DNA of 57,310 bases, from contig CAJJBZ010000009.1 of the NCBI GenBank assembly GCA_905182535.1, forward strand, positions 1 through 57,310, in the 5' to 3' direction. This DNA comes from an uncultured Planktomarina sp. (GTDB taxonomy: Bacteria; Pseudomonadota; Alphaproteobacteria; Rhodobacterales; Rhodobacteraceae). The position numbers were made by a program, and so were the translations under genes. The notes under the pieces were generated by a model. The model had not been told where the DNA came from. It was given only the letters and a program-made list of their open reading frames with translations, and searched no databases. Each line of letters starts with the position of its first letter. The stretch's first letter is position 1. Below are positions 37,326 to 49,594 of the stretch, in pieces.

Positions 37326-39415
37326 CTATCCTTTATTTAAATCGTCGAATGTTTTTTCGGTATCTACTAAATCCACCAACAGGAGAGATGGTTTCCAAAA
37401 AACAGGGTCTTCTTTTTGATAGCGTCTTATGTTGTCTAGCATCTTACCCAAACCATACATATCTGCGTATTTCATTGGTCCGCCCCGGAACCTGGGGAAC
37501 CCATAACCAAATACAAATGTGACATCGATGTCTGATGGCTTTAAGGCTACGCCTTCACGCAAAACCTCGCAGCCTTCATTCACCATGGCTGCGATGTAAC
37601 GCTCCATGATTTCATCAGCAGAAAAGGTGTGGGGTATGATACCTTTTTTTAGGCGCTCGCCCTCGATGATCGCTAAGACCTCTGGGTTAGCGGTACCAAT
37701 TCTTGTACCATCAGGATATAAATAGAAACCGCGCCCAGTTTTTTGGCCAAACCAACCGTTTTCACAGATCCGATCTGCGATGGCTACATAACGTTCTTTG
37801 GGATTGCGATTTGGGGCTGCTGCTTTTCTATTATCCCAGCCAATATCCAAGCCTGCCAAATCATACATGGCGTGAATGCCCATTGGATAGCCAAACTCAT
37901 AGATCGCTGCGTCTATTTCATATGGTGTAGCGCCGTCTTCCATCATGTGAGCTGCGCACATGCCGTATTTCCCAAGAATGCGGTTGCCAATAAAGCCGGT
38001 GGAATTTCCTGCTCGTACTGGAACCTTTCCTAGGCGTTTGCCTAAGGCAAATCCGGTGGCCACAACATCATCAGCAACACCCTTAGGCACCACTATTTCA
38101 AGCAGTTTCATAATATTGGCTGGACTAAAAAAATGCAGGCCGAGCACTTGATCCGCACGCTTTGTTGCGCTTGAGATATGATTAATGTCGATATAGCTTG
38201 TGTTGGAGGCCAAAACTGCAGTTGGCTTCATCACCTTATCTAGCTCCTCGAATACGCCGCGTTTAACGTCAAGGCGTTCAAAGACTGCTTCGATCACCAT
38301 ATCCACATCAGACAAATCTGCATAGTCTGTGGAGCCCTTGTAAAGAGCCATAATAGACGCTTTATGGTCGGCGGTGATCCGATCTTTTGCGAGCAGGCGG
38401 TCATAAACTTTTTCTACATTGCATCTGCCGCGTTCCAAGCTTTCAGCGTCTCGCTCAATCATTATCACAGGCAAGCCACTGTTGAGTGCTGCAACAGTTA
38501 TTCCTGCTCCCATAGTGCCGCCGCCCACGACTCCTAGACTGTGCAGTGGCCGGGGTTTGGCACGGCTAGCTTCTGGAATTTTAGCGCTGGCGCGCTCTGC
38601 AAAAAATGCATGGATCATGCCCTTGGATTGTTCAGAGGCTAGGCAGTCAAAAAAACACTTACGCTCAAATGCACGGCCCTCAGAAAAAGGTTGTTCCAAG
38701 GCCGCTGAGACGCATGCAATAATTTTTAATGGGGCCATCTGCCCGCGCATACGCGTATTTACCATCTTTTCAGCTGCGCTTAAGGCTGCTCGGAAAGCGG
38801 GTTCGTCGTCCACCCCGCAAGTCTCATCGCGTGATCTTCGTGTTTGGGTCAGCTCAGCTGCAAAGGCAAGGGCTGCACCTAAAAGATTTTCCTCTACCAA
38901 ACGATCAATCAAACCAGCGGCATGGGCAGCTTGGGCGCTGATTGGAGTACCTTTCAACATAATATCAAGCGCCATATGTGCCCCACATAACCGCGGTAAA
39001 CGTTGGGTACCGCCGGCGCCTGGGATCAGCCCTAGGTGAACTTCTGGCAAGCCCACACGGGCACTGACAGCGCTATCCTGTAATGGCTACCGAGAGCGAT
39101 TTCGAAGCCCCCCCCGAGAGCTGTTCCATGCAGTGCGGCAATAACGGGCTTAGTGGAGCTTTCAATGTGGTCAATCACGTTGGGCAAATGTGGATCTTGC
39201 ATCGACACACCAAATTCCTTGATGTCTGCGCCCGCAGGAAAGGTACGCCCTGCACCTATGATCACAATTGCCGTTACTTCAGTATCGGCTTCGGCTTCCT
39301 TAACTTTGTCTAATAAACCTTTACGTACCGCCTGACCTAAGGCGTTGACGGGTGGATTGTTAATCTCAACTATCGCAATAGTTCCAGATTTTGAAAGGGT
39401 TACAGATTCAGACAT
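37326..39415 (-). CDS. fadJ: bifunctional enoyl-CoA hydratase/3-hydroxyacyl-CoA dehydrogenase (frame break near 39063)
   Basis: Multifunctional beta-oxidation enzyme. Start MSESVTLSKSGTIAIVEINN; oxyanion-hole and Glu motifs in ALHGTALGGGFEIALGSHYR. The frame breaks near 39062-39066, and the other frame resumes ARVGLPEVHLGLIPGAGGTQ with the second catalytic Glu. The NAD-binding domain begins LGVVGGGTMGAGITVAALNS, with VLGLHFFSPANIMKLLEIV and the catalytic His. C-terminal repeat includes FVFGYGFPRFRGGPMKYAD. Length is 696 codons plus two bases, one base missing; corrected about 696 residues. The thiolase partner is not in the window. Confidence 0.92.
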
Positions 39416-39476
39416 TTAAGTATTCCTCAGAGGTTGAGCCAAGCCTTAAAACTCTAGAGCAAGGCTTGCAGGTAAA

Positions 39477-40124
39477 TCAAGATTTCATTGCACGATCGCC
39501 GTAACGGAATTTTTGACATTGGGGAAATGCCACTGCGCCCAAGGCCATATCTGCCAGCTGGGTTGCAATGGCCTGACTGTTTTGCGGCCCGCGCGGTTGA
39601 TACCAGTAAATTGGAGCATGCAGCATCATAAGAAAGCTGCGCACCGTGACCGAAATATCCTGATCTCGAAACTGACCCACAGCGATGCCAGAGGCCAAAA
39701 CGCTACGGAACATATCTTCATATTTGGATTGCAGCACGGTTATTTCTAAACGCAGATTGTGCTCGTTGTCTGTAATGGTGCCGGTTCCAGAGCCCCGCAT
39801 TTCTTCCACAACTACCCGGTGATAGGCCAGCTCAGAAATCATTGCGATCGCATGGGCTTTAGCCATTGCATGGAATTTTTCATGAGGGGGGGCTTCAGCC
39901 ACAAAATAGGGACGTACGCGGTCTAGGGTGAGCTGTACTGAGTGTTTGCGGATAGCACATACCAATTCACCTTTGGAGCCAAAGTGATGATATATTTTCC
40001 CCTTTGTAGCTCCCAATGTGCGGGCGATATCGTCCAGCGAGGTTTGATCCACGCCATTGGTTGCAAAGGCGGTAGCCGCCGCGTCCAATATCTGTAGTTT
40101 GGTGGCGTTAGCTACACTGATCAT
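39477..40124 (-). CDS. TetR family transcriptional regulator
   Basis: 215-residue repressor with an N-terminal helix-turn-helix (LDDIARTLGATKGKIYHHFG, preceded by ILDAAATAFATNGVDQTS). The ligand domain is unassigned. The gene lies inside the catabolic operon, overlapping the kinase gene by four bases (ATGA). It is therefore likely to regulate its own operon, probably by an acyl-CoA effector and probably at the palindrome at 41669-41688; this is inference from position. Confidence 0.92.
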   Translation of the reverse strand: MISVANATKLQILDAAATAFATNGVDQTSLDDIARTLGATKGKIYHHFGSKGELVCAIRKHSVQLTLDRVRPYFVAEAPPHEKFHAMAKAHAIAMISELAYHRVVVEEMRGSGTGTITDNEHNLRLEITVLQSKYEDMFRSVLASGIAVGQFRDQDISVTVRSFLMMLHAPIYWYQPRGPQNSQAIATQLADMALGAVAFPQCQKFRYGDRAMKS

Positions 40125-41161
40125 CTTCTCTTCTCTTGTGCGGTAGCTTTTGCTGTTTGGACTAGCGTAGTGATGGCCAATTGTATGGCTCCCATCCCCT
40201 TGGGATTGGATGCATTTCCGGACTGGGCACGGTGTAGAACTCCCTCAAGAATGGCAGCCAATCGAAAGAAGGAAAATACCATATAAAAACCCCAATTCTT
40301 GGGGGAGCCAATACCCCGTAAGGCACAATATTGCGCGACATATTCGGCTTCATCTGGGATGCCTTGTGCTTTTCGGTCAATGCTGTCGAGACCTTTGATC
40401 AGTGAGTCCTGCGGCAATCTAAGCCCCATGCATTGGTAGGCTAAATCTGCAAAGGGATGACCTAGGGTTGACAGCTCCCAATCCAACACTGCAATCATTT
40501 TGGGGCTTTGTGGATCGAACATAACATTGTCTAAGCGATAGTCACCGTGCACAATAGATACTTGCCCATCATCTTCCACCAAGTTTTGCGACAGCCAATC
40601 GATGGTCCAATCCATGTCGGGCCGGGCTTGTGTTTGTGCTGCGCGATACTGGCTGGTCCAACGGGACACTTGGCGTCCAAAGTAGTTTCCTGGCCGGCCA
40701 AAGTCACCAAGGGCAACCATCTGAGGGTCCACGTCGTGTAAAGTAGCAAGAGTTTCAACAAGTGCGCTATAAGCTTTGGTGCGAAAACTATTGGACTGCC
40801 TTGGTAGGGCTGGATCCCAAAATACGGTTCCAGATAGATATTCCATTACTAAAAACTGTGTGCCCATTGGGCTTTTATCAGCAGACAAGTGTAACATTTT
40901 AGGTACAGGGACGGCAGTATTGGCCAGTGCTGTCATTACCCGAAACTCACGGTCTACTGCGTGAGCAGACTTCAACAAATTCCCTGGGGGCTTAGCCCGC
41001 AGAACATAGTTGAATCCAGACCTGTCTGAGAGTTTATAGGTTGGGTTGGACTGCCCATCCGAAAACCTTGTAATGTCCGCAAGCCCCGAAAAACCAGCAA
41101 TATGCTTCTCGAGGTAAGTAGATAGTACTGCCGGATCATATTCATGCAATGACTTGTTCAT
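40121..41161 (-). CDS. APH-family kinase (ACAD10/11- and LvaA-like phosphotransferase)
   Basis: 346-residue protein with a protein-kinase-like aminoglycoside-phosphotransferase fold. Motifs: LVMEYLSGTVFWDPALPRQS hinge, catalytic Asp in IVHGDYRLDNVMFDPQSPKM, metal Asp in IAVLDWELSTLGHPFADLAY. These proteins in bacteria are often paired with acyl-CoA dehydrogenases; in the mammalian enzymes ACAD10/11 the two domains are fused, and in the Pseudomonas levulinate pathway LvaA phosphorylates the 4-hydroxyl of an acyl-CoA. A role as a hydroxyacyl-CoA kinase is inferred from family and neighbours. It is not expected to give antibiotic resistance. 22 bases below MaoC. Confidence 0.88.
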   Translation of the reverse strand: MNKSLHEYDPAVLSTYLEKHIAGFSGLADITRFSDGQSNPTYKLSDRSGFNYVLRAKPPGNLLKSAHAVDREFRVMTALANTAVPVPKMLHLSADKSPMGTQFLVMEYLSGTVFWDPALPRQSNSFRTKAYSALVETLATLHDVDPQMVALGDFGRPGNYFGRQVSRWTSQYRAAQTQARPDMDWTIDWLSQNLVEDDGQVSIVHGDYRLDNVMFDPQSPKMIAVLDWELSTLGHPFADLAYQCMGLRLPQDSLIKGLDSIDRKAQGIPDEAEYVAQYCALRGIGSPKNWGFYMVFSFFRLAAILEGVLHRAQSGNASNPKGMGAIQLAITTLVQTAKATAQEKRR

Positions 41162-41183
41162 GAGTTTTTTTTACCCATGGGTT

Positions 41184-41650
41184 TCACTCCAATTCTGAGA
41201 AGACTGCGACATTGATCCAGTCAGTGATAAGGGCAGGTTTGGCGCTACCTTCAATCTCGATGGTAAGTGTTGTGACCATCCGCAGCCGAGTTGTGGAAGT
41301 TTGTTTGAGATCTTTCAGTTCAAACATACCACGAATTTTACTACCGCTAACTACTGGGGTTAAAAACCGTAGCTTGTCAAAGCCTGCGTTGAGAGTCATC
41401 ACTTGACTTCGAGAACGTCGGTTAAGAATTTTGGGATTAATGCAATTGATAAAAACCCATGGGCTATGGTTGACTTATAAGGTGACTCCAGTTTGGCGCG
41501 CTCTTGATCGACATGGATCCATTGATAATCTTTTGTCGCTGCTGCAAAATGATCGATCATTTCTTGATCAATCAGGAGCCAAGGGCTGGTGCCCAGTAGC
41601 TTGCCAATCAAGAGAGATTGTGTGGCATATGCATTTTCTAGATTAGACAT
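41184..41650 (-). CDS. MaoC-family dehydratase (frame break near 41402)
   Basis: Hot-dog-fold enoyl-CoA hydratase-like protein. ATG 41650 gives MSNLENAYATQSLLIGKLLG. The hydratase signature is HFAAATKDYQWIHVDQERAK, then IAHGFLSIALIPKFLTDVLE (the usual D...H and G-S motif region). At 41400 the frame breaks after EVK and the other frame continues MMTLNAGFDKLRFLTPVVSG to VAVFSELE. 155 codons plus two bases, so one base missing; corrected about 155 residues. First gene of the minus-strand operon, starting 19 bases from the palindromic operator. Confidence 0.87.
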
Positions 41651-41668
41651 TTCCCTGCTTCCATTGAC

Positions 41669-41688
41669 AACATACTGATCAGTATGTT
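41669..41688. promoter_or_regulatory. perfect 20-bp palindrome, probable TetR operator
   Basis: AACATACTGATCAGTATGTT is its own reverse complement over all 20 bases. It lies in the 95-base gap between the divergent MaoC and acyl-CoA dehydrogenase genes, 19 bases from the MaoC ATG and 57 from the other ATG. A TTGACA hexamer at 41664-41669 overlaps its edge, so binding here could block a promoter. A TetR regulator is encoded in one of the two operons. I found no second copy in the window. Confidence 0.75.
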
Positions 41689-41745
41689 TCATGAATGGGA
41701 CGCCTGTAAAGGGCAAAATAATTAAGTTAAATTGAGGATATAAAT

Positions 41746-42982
41746 ATGGAAATGAATCTTGGGCTTTCGGAGCGCGTTGAGACGCTCCGTGACCGGGTTG
41801 CGGAGATAATCTGCAAAGATATTATGCCAATGGAGGATGAATACCATGCGGAGGTAGCCCAAGGTGACCGCTGGACTTTTACTGATCGCCAAATGGAAAT
41901 CATGAATGCCCTGAAAAACAAAGTCCGCGCCGAAGGTCTTTGGAATTTTTGGCTCACAGGCAGTGATAAAGGCTTTGGACTGACCACTGTTGAATATGCC
42001 TATATGGCCGAAGAACTGGGCAAGTCACCCCTTGCTGCAGAAGTGTTTAACTGTTCGGCGCCAGACACTGGAAATATGGAAGTGTTTGAGCGCTACGGTA
42101 CAGAAGAAATGAAAGCACGCTGGTTAGCGCCGTTGCTGGCGGGGCGGATTCGCTCAGCTTATGTGATGACTGAACCTGATGTGGCTTCGTCTGACGCCAC
42201 CAACCTGAGCCTAACCTGCGTGCGGGATGGTGATGAGTATATACTGAATGGTGAGAAGTGGTGGGCTAGTGGCGCTGGTGATCCGCGCTGTGCAGTCTAT
42301 ATCGTCATGGTAAAAACTGGGGGCGACGATGCACCAAAGCATAAACGCCACTCGATGATTGTGGTAGATGCCGCCACACCGGGGATAGAAAAATTGCGGC
42401 CGATGGAAATCTATGGCCATGACGACGCACCACATGGGCACTTTCATATACGGTTTACAAATGTGCGGGTACCTGCTGAAAATCTTTTGTTGGGCGAAGA
42501 ACGAGGCTTTGAGATCGCGCAAGGCAGGCTTGGCCCAGGACGCATCCACCATTGCATGCGCGCCATTGGGCAGGCTGAAGCAGCTCTGGAGCTGATGTGT
42601 AAACGCAGCCTGAGTCGTACGGCTTTTGGCAAAAAATCTGGCGCATCTTGGTGCTAATTTTGATATTATTGCCGATGCGCGTATGGAAATTGAAATGGCC
42701 CGGCTGCTGTGTCTAAAAGCGGCTTGGATGATGGATCAAGGCGATCCTCGAGCGGCCGCACCCTGGATTTCAAAAATCAAAGTGGTGGCTCCTATCATGG
42801 CCCTAAAGGTTGTGGATGAAGCGATCCAGATGCATGGGGCTGGAGGTATCAGTCAAGACACGCCTTTGGCGGCTTACTGGATGCATCTACGCACTCTGCG
42901 TTTGGCCGATGGTCCAGATGCTGTGCATCGTAGGCAGGTGGCTCGAGCAGAGCTCCGTAAACATACTCAGGAAAAGATTTAA
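41746..42982 (+). CDS. acyl-CoA dehydrogenase, ACAD10/11 and LvaC-like (frame break near 42630)
   Basis: Corrected length about 411 residues. Start MEMNLGLSERVETLRDRVAE; FAD loop YVMTEPDVASSDATNLSLTC and GEKWWASGAGDPRCAVYIVM; GRLGPGRIHHCMRAIGQAEA before the break. A run of six A near 42630 seems to hold one extra base; with five, the chain reads TAFGKNLAHLGANFDIIADA. The C-terminal part VVDEAIQMHGAGGISQDTPL is standard. The GPGRIHHCMR form with WWASG is characteristic of the ACAD10/11-like clade as I remember it. It faces the kinase operon across the palindrome and leads the plus-strand operon. Confidence 0.9.
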
Positions 42983-43046
42983 CTGATAAGGGTTAGGGGC
43001 CAACAGGTGAATTGGTAAGGTTCCCTGATACAGCCGGAGAATTAAT

Positions 43047-44195
43047 ATGACACCTTTCACATTCAACACTACCCCAAGCCTGCGTATGGGCGCTGGGCTG
43101 GTACGGCGACTGGGTGATATCGTGCGCCCTGTATGTGGAAACAGTATCCTGTTGGTTACAGATCCAGGCATAGTGGCCACTGGGCTGGTGGCGCAGGTTC
43201 TGGTGACTCTGCGCAAAGTTGGGCTTACCGTGGTCGTGTTTGATCAAGTTCAGGCTGATCCCCCTGAGTCAATCATCCTTAAAGCTGCTGAGATGGCAGT
43301 AAGTGACGGTGTTGTTGGATTTGGTGGTGGATCTTCGTTGGATGTGGCCAAACTTGCCGCACTTCTAGGTGCCTCTAACCAGCCCTTGGCTGAGGCCTAT
43401 GGGATTGGAAATGCAAAGGGTCCACGATTGCCGCTTATTCTTGTTCCTACCACAGCTGGAACTGGATCTGAGGTCACGCCAATCTCTATTGTTACGACAG
43501 GTGAATCGGAAAAGATGGGTGTTGTGAGCTCGTTGATCTTGCCTGATTTGGCTGTTCTAGACCCAGAATTAACTCTCGGTTTGCCAGCCCATGTGACTGC
43601 AGCTACTGGTATTGATGCTATGGTGCATGCGATTGAGGCATACTCTAGCATTAATCCTAACAACAACCCTATAAGTCGTGCCTTGGCGGTGGAGGCGTTA
43701 CGGCTAATGAGCCGTGTGCTGCAACGTGCTGTCCATACTCCTCGAGATATTGAGGCACGCAGTGATATGCTGTTGGGTTCGATGTTGGCTGGACAAGCAT
43801 TTGCAAATTCTCCTGTCGCCGCGGTCCACGCATTAGCTTACCCGATTGGCGGGCATTATAAGGTGCCGCATGGGCTTTCCAACGCTTTGGTTTTACCGCA
43901 TGTCTTGCGATATAATGCTGAGGTGGCGCCGCAAGCTTATGCTGAACTCTTGCCGCATGTTTTTCCGGAGGTGTCAGCTTCGGGTGTAGAAGACGCTGCA
44001 AGGAAATTTGTTGAAAGCATTACTGCCCTTAGTCTAGCCTGTGGTTTGCAGCAAAATTTGCGTGAGATGGGTATTCAAAAAGCGGCACTATCAAAATTAG
44101 CCAAAGATGCAATGAATCAAACCCGCCTGTTAGTGAACAACCCACGGCCCTTAGATGAAGCTGCGGCCTTGCAAATCTACGAGGCGGCATGGTGA
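43047..44195 (+). CDS. iron-containing alcohol dehydrogenase
   Basis: 382-residue group III alcohol dehydrogenase. NAD site VVGFGGGSSLDVAKLAALLG; PTTAGTGSEVTPISIVTTGE; metal ligands in GIDAMVHAIEAYSSINPNNN and ALAYPIGGHYKVPHGLSNAL (Asp/His cluster). Substrate unknown; relatives oxidise simple alcohols, 4-hydroxybutyrate or lactaldehyde. The position in a hydroxyacid-like island makes a hydroxyacid or alcohol substrate plausible. Begins 64 bases below the acyl-CoA dehydrogenase; overlaps the thioesterase by seven bases. Confidence 0.92.
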   Translation: MTPFTFNTTPSLRMGAGLVRRLGDIVRPVCGNSILLVTDPGIVATGLVAQVLVTLRKVGLTVVVFDQVQADPPESIILKAAEMAVSDGVVGFGGGSSLDVAKLAALLGASNQPLAEAYGIGNAKGPRLPLILVPTTAGTGSEVTPISIVTTGESEKMGVVSSLILPDLAVLDPELTLGLPAHVTAATGIDAMVHAIEAYSSINPNNNPISRALAVEALRLMSRVLQRAVHTPRDIEARSDMLLGSMLAGQAFANSPVAAVHALAYPIGGHYKVPHGLSNALVLPHVLRYNAEVAPQAYAELLPHVFPEVSASGVEDAARKFVESITALSLACGLQQNLREMGIQKAALSKLAKDAMNQTRLLVNNPRPLDEAAALQIYEAAW

Positions 44196-44626
44196 GAAGT
44201 GCCCCCAGAATCCGAGCGGATTATAGAGCCTTTCAGACTCTCATGACGCGTTGGATCGATAATGATATATACGGGCATATGAACAATGCGGTACATTACC
44301 AGCTGTTTGATACTGCCGTGAATGGCTATCTTTTGGAACAGGGTGCGTTGGATATTAAATCTGGGGCAACTGTATTTTTGGTGGTAGAAACCGGTTGCCA
44401 GTATTTCAGTGAATTGGCTTTTCCCGATGTAATCACTGCAGGTATCAAGGTGCGCAAGCTAGGTACTTCTTCAGTGATCTATGATGTGGGGCTTTTTAGG
44501 GGCGTGGCGGATATTACTTCTGCGCAGGGGCATTTTGTACATGTGCACGTTGACCGTGAAAAACGGCTACCGGCACCTATGTGTGTTGAGACCCGTACAA
44601 TTTTAGAACAATTAATAAACGACTAA
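44189..44626 (+). CDS. acyl-CoA thioesterase, hot-dog fold (YbgC/FadM type)
   Basis: 145-residue thioesterase of the 4-hydroxybenzoyl-CoA type, with the motif TRWIDNDIYGHMNNAVHYQL in which Asp is the catalytic residue. TVFLVVETGCQYFSELAFPD and KLGTSSVIYDVGLF complete the fold. Overlaps the alcohol dehydrogenase by seven bases (start at ATG 44189). It could release CoA from a dead-end acyl-CoA formed by the island enzymes; the substrate is not known. Confidence 0.88.
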   Translation: MVRSAPRIRADYRAFQTLMTRWIDNDIYGHMNNAVHYQLFDTAVNGYLLEQGALDIKSGATVFLVVETGCQYFSELAFPDVITAGIKVRKLGTSSVIYDVGLFRGVADITSAQGHFVHVHVDREKRLPAPMCVETRTILEQLIND

Positions 44627-44743
44627 TTTAGATATATTTTAATAGTTTTAAAATAGACTCGTGGCGCAGTAATGAAAATTTATCTTATATTATAAATTAA
44701 ACCCGCTCTCGTGAACGGACTTAATCCTCCTGATTTTGTGGGT

Positions 44744-47033
<2,290 letters not shown>

Positions 47034-47114
47034 TCAATACACGTTAAAAGCAAAAATTATTCTGTTTAGGTAGAGCCAAAGGCTGTTTGCTTTAAACTTC
47101 TAAGGTTTAAATGA

Positions 47115-47145
47115 AAATAGCCCACCAACTTGTGACGGGCTATTT
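47115..47145 (-). terminator. rho-independent terminator of the etfBA operon
   Basis: AAATAGCCC and GGGCTATTT form a nine-base stem with a 13-base loop, 20 bases after the etfA stop. On the minus strand the stem is followed by TTCATTT, a short T-rich tract. It also lies upstream of katG, which starts further left. Confidence 0.75.
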
Positions 47146-47164
47146 CAATGGTTTATATTAGGGA

Positions 47165-48095
47165 CTAACCTAGTTTTTCTGTTAGCTGTGGCACGATATC
47201 AAAAAGATCGCCTACAAGGCCAAAGTCGGCTACTTGAAAAATTGGGGCCTCTTCATCTTTGTTGATAGCCACAATCACTTTTGAGTCCTTCATACCTGCT
47301 AAATGCTGAATGGCGCCAGAAATACCAACGGCGACGTAAAGATTTGGCGCCACAACCTTGCCTGTTTGACCTACTTGCCAATCGTTTGGTGCGTAGCCCG
47401 AATCTACCGCAGCGCGTGAGGCGCCCACAGCAGCACCCAGTTTGTCTGCCAAAGCTTCAACTATCTTGAAATCATTCTTCAGACCCTACACCGCGCCCAC
47501 CGGATACAACGATACCTGCGGATGTCAGCTCTGGCCTGTCGCTTGCGGCAACTTTGTCTTCGATCCAGACTGAAAGGCCAGGATCTGCGACCGCATCGAT
47601 GCTGGTCACGGACGCGGATCCTCCCTCGCCTGCGGCTTCAAATGTGGATGTGCGGATGGTAGCCACTTTAATAGCGTCTACGGACTTCACGGTTTGAATC
47701 GCGTTGCCTGCATAAATTGGCCGCTCAAAAGTGTCAGCATCTACAACGGCTGTGACTTCAGAGATGATCATTACATCTAAAAGAGCCGCTACGCGGGGCA
47801 TGATATTTTTAGAGGCTGAAGTGGAAGGCGCTACAATATGGCTATAGTTGCTGGACAGTGATACAATCAGGGCTGCCACTGGTTCTGCAAGATCATGGCC
47901 ATAGGCCTCATCTTGAGCGCAGAGCACACTGGACACACCGTCTAATTTTGCTGCAGCCTCCGCTGCATCTGAGCAACCAGCACCTACACAAAGTACTGTC
48001 ACGTCGCCAAGCTGTCTTGCGGCGGTCAGAGCTTTTGCGGTGGAATCTACTGATAATTCGCTACCGTTCACCTCTGCAATTAGGAGTACACCCAT
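47165..48095 (-). CDS. etfA: electron transfer flavoprotein alpha subunit (frame break near 47477)
   Basis: FAD-binding subunit passing electrons from acyl-CoA dehydrogenases to ETF-quinone oxidoreductase. Starts [34 protein letters not shown] opens the FAD domain and is followed by the break; removing one T gives [20 protein letters not shown]. The FAD contacts [20 protein letters not shown], then [20 protein letters not shown] are intact. 310 codons plus one base, so one extra base; about 309 residues corrected. Starts within the etfB stop (TAATG). Confidence 0.94.
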
Positions 48096-48854
48096 TATAC
48101 AGCTCCCACTTCTTTGAGTTTCTCGATCAATTCATCAACGGACGCAACTTTGATCCCCGCGGCCCTTGTTTCAGGTTCACTTGTAGATACGATGGATAAA
48201 TGTGGAGATACATCAACGCCAAGATCAGCCGCCGTTTTCTCGTCCATCTGCTTTTTCTTTGCCTTCATGATGTTTGGCAAAGACGCATACCGCGGCTCAT
48301 TCAGGCGCAAGTCAACCGTCACGATTGTTGGCATGGAAACTTTAATAGTTTGCAAGCCACCATCCACTTCTCGGGTGACAACAGCACTTTCTCCTTGAGA
48401 TCTCCAACTCAGATACAAAGGTTGCCTGTGACCAACCGGTCAGGGCTGCAAGCATTTGGCCGGTGGCATTCATGTCATTGTCAATGGCCTGTTTGCCGGC
48501 CAAGACGATACCAGGCTTCTCGTCGTCAATCACAGCCTTCAGAATTTTAGCAACTGCTAGAGGCTCTATATCTGTATGAACGTCATCGGCTGCAATTACT
48601 AAAATTGCGCGATCGGCACCCATAGCTAGGGCCGTTCGTAGTGTTTCTTGGTTTTGCTTCACACCAATAGAAACGGCGATCACCTCGTCCGCTTGCCCTG
48701 CTTCTTTTAGGCGAATTGCCTGTTCAACTGCTATTTCGTCGAAGGGGTTCATCGACATTTTTACATTGGCCAGATCGACACCGCTGCCGTCCGCTTTCAC
48801 GCGGACTTTCACATTGTAATCAATCACGCGTTTGACCGGTACCAGGACCTTCAT
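48095..48854 (-). CDS. etfB: electron transfer flavoprotein beta subunit (frame break near 48400)
   Basis: AMP-binding subunit of [23 protein letters not shown] and [20 protein letters not shown] are the usual opening, followed by [20 protein letters not shown]. The frame breaks near 48395-48403 after FVSELEIS and the other frame continues [20 protein letters not shown] and [20 protein letters not shown], the recognition loop. 253 codons plus one base, so one extra base; about 252 residues. Its stop overlaps the etfA ATG by one base. Confidence 0.94.
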
Positions 48855-49019
48855 GGTGCTTATCTCCGTAATGAGCGAGCCACGTGCGGCTCTTTGGTCA
48901 GAATCGATGCAGTACTAACTGCGTTTTCTGTTGGAAAACAGTGGAAAATCGACATCTTTGGGCGTAGGCGCGCCGCAAGGGGCATTTTTTAAACTGTCGT
49001 GATGGCTATAAAATTTTGA

Positions 49020-49592
49020 CTATCGATTGGCTCCGGGCACCCAAAGGATGTCAGCGCGGCCATCATCATTTGCGATACGTCCGGTCACGAAAAACCAGTC
49101 TGACAGCCGGTTCAAATACTTGACTGCCGAAGGATTAACGGCCTCTTTGCCTGCTAGCTCAACCGTCATGCGTTCGGCGCGGCGTGACACCGTCCGGCAT
49201 AGATGCAAATAGGCAGCGAGGGCCGACCCACCGGGCAAAATGAACGATCGTAGTGGCTCAAGGACTTCATTCATTATGTCAATTTCGGCCTCAAGCCGTG
49301 CCACTTGCACTGGTGTTACGCGCAAGGGTTGATATTCAGACTGGGCGTCTTTGTCCATATCAGGGCGGCACAGGTCAGCGCCGAGATCAAAAAGATCATT
49401 TTGAATGGCCGCTAACTGTGCATCCAGCTTACCCTCTGAATGTTGGCGCGCAAGTCCGACAGTGGCGTTGGCTTCATCCACGGTGCCATAGGCATTAACC
49501 CGTAAAGAATGTTTATCCACGCGCACGCCATTGCCCAAGGCCGTTTGCCCATTATCACCAGTTTTTGTATAAATTTTATTTAAAACAACCAT
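49020..49592 (-). CDS. pduO: cob(I)alamin adenosyltransferase, PduO type
   Basis: Adds the 5'-deoxyadenosyl group to cob(I)alamin. ATG 49592 gives MVVLNKIYTKTGDNGQTALG, with the ATP-binding TKTGDNGQT loop. RPDMDKDAQSEYQPLRVTPV and GSALAAYLHLCRTVSRRAER carry the family helix residues, and the end is RLSDWFFVTGRIANDDG. 190 residues. The open frame continues upstream through the small membrane protein gene, but that part is not adenosyltransferase. It links B12 production to use, and it is 165 bases below etfB. Confidence 0.94.
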   Translation of the reverse strand: MVVLNKIYTKTGDNGQTALGNGVRVDKHSLRVNAYGTVDEANATVGLARQHSEGKLDAQLAAIQNDLFDLGADLCRPDMDKDAQSEYQPLRVTPVQVARLEAEIDIMNEVLEPLRSFILPGGSALAAYLHLCRTVSRRAERMTVELAGKEAVNPSAVKYLNRLSDWFFVTGRIANDDGRADILWVPGANR

Positions 49593-49594
49593 GT

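Noticed and set aside
40121..41161. Aminoglycoside resistance gene
   Set aside because: The fold is shared, but the neighbours and sequence type fit the acyl-CoA-linked branch of the family.
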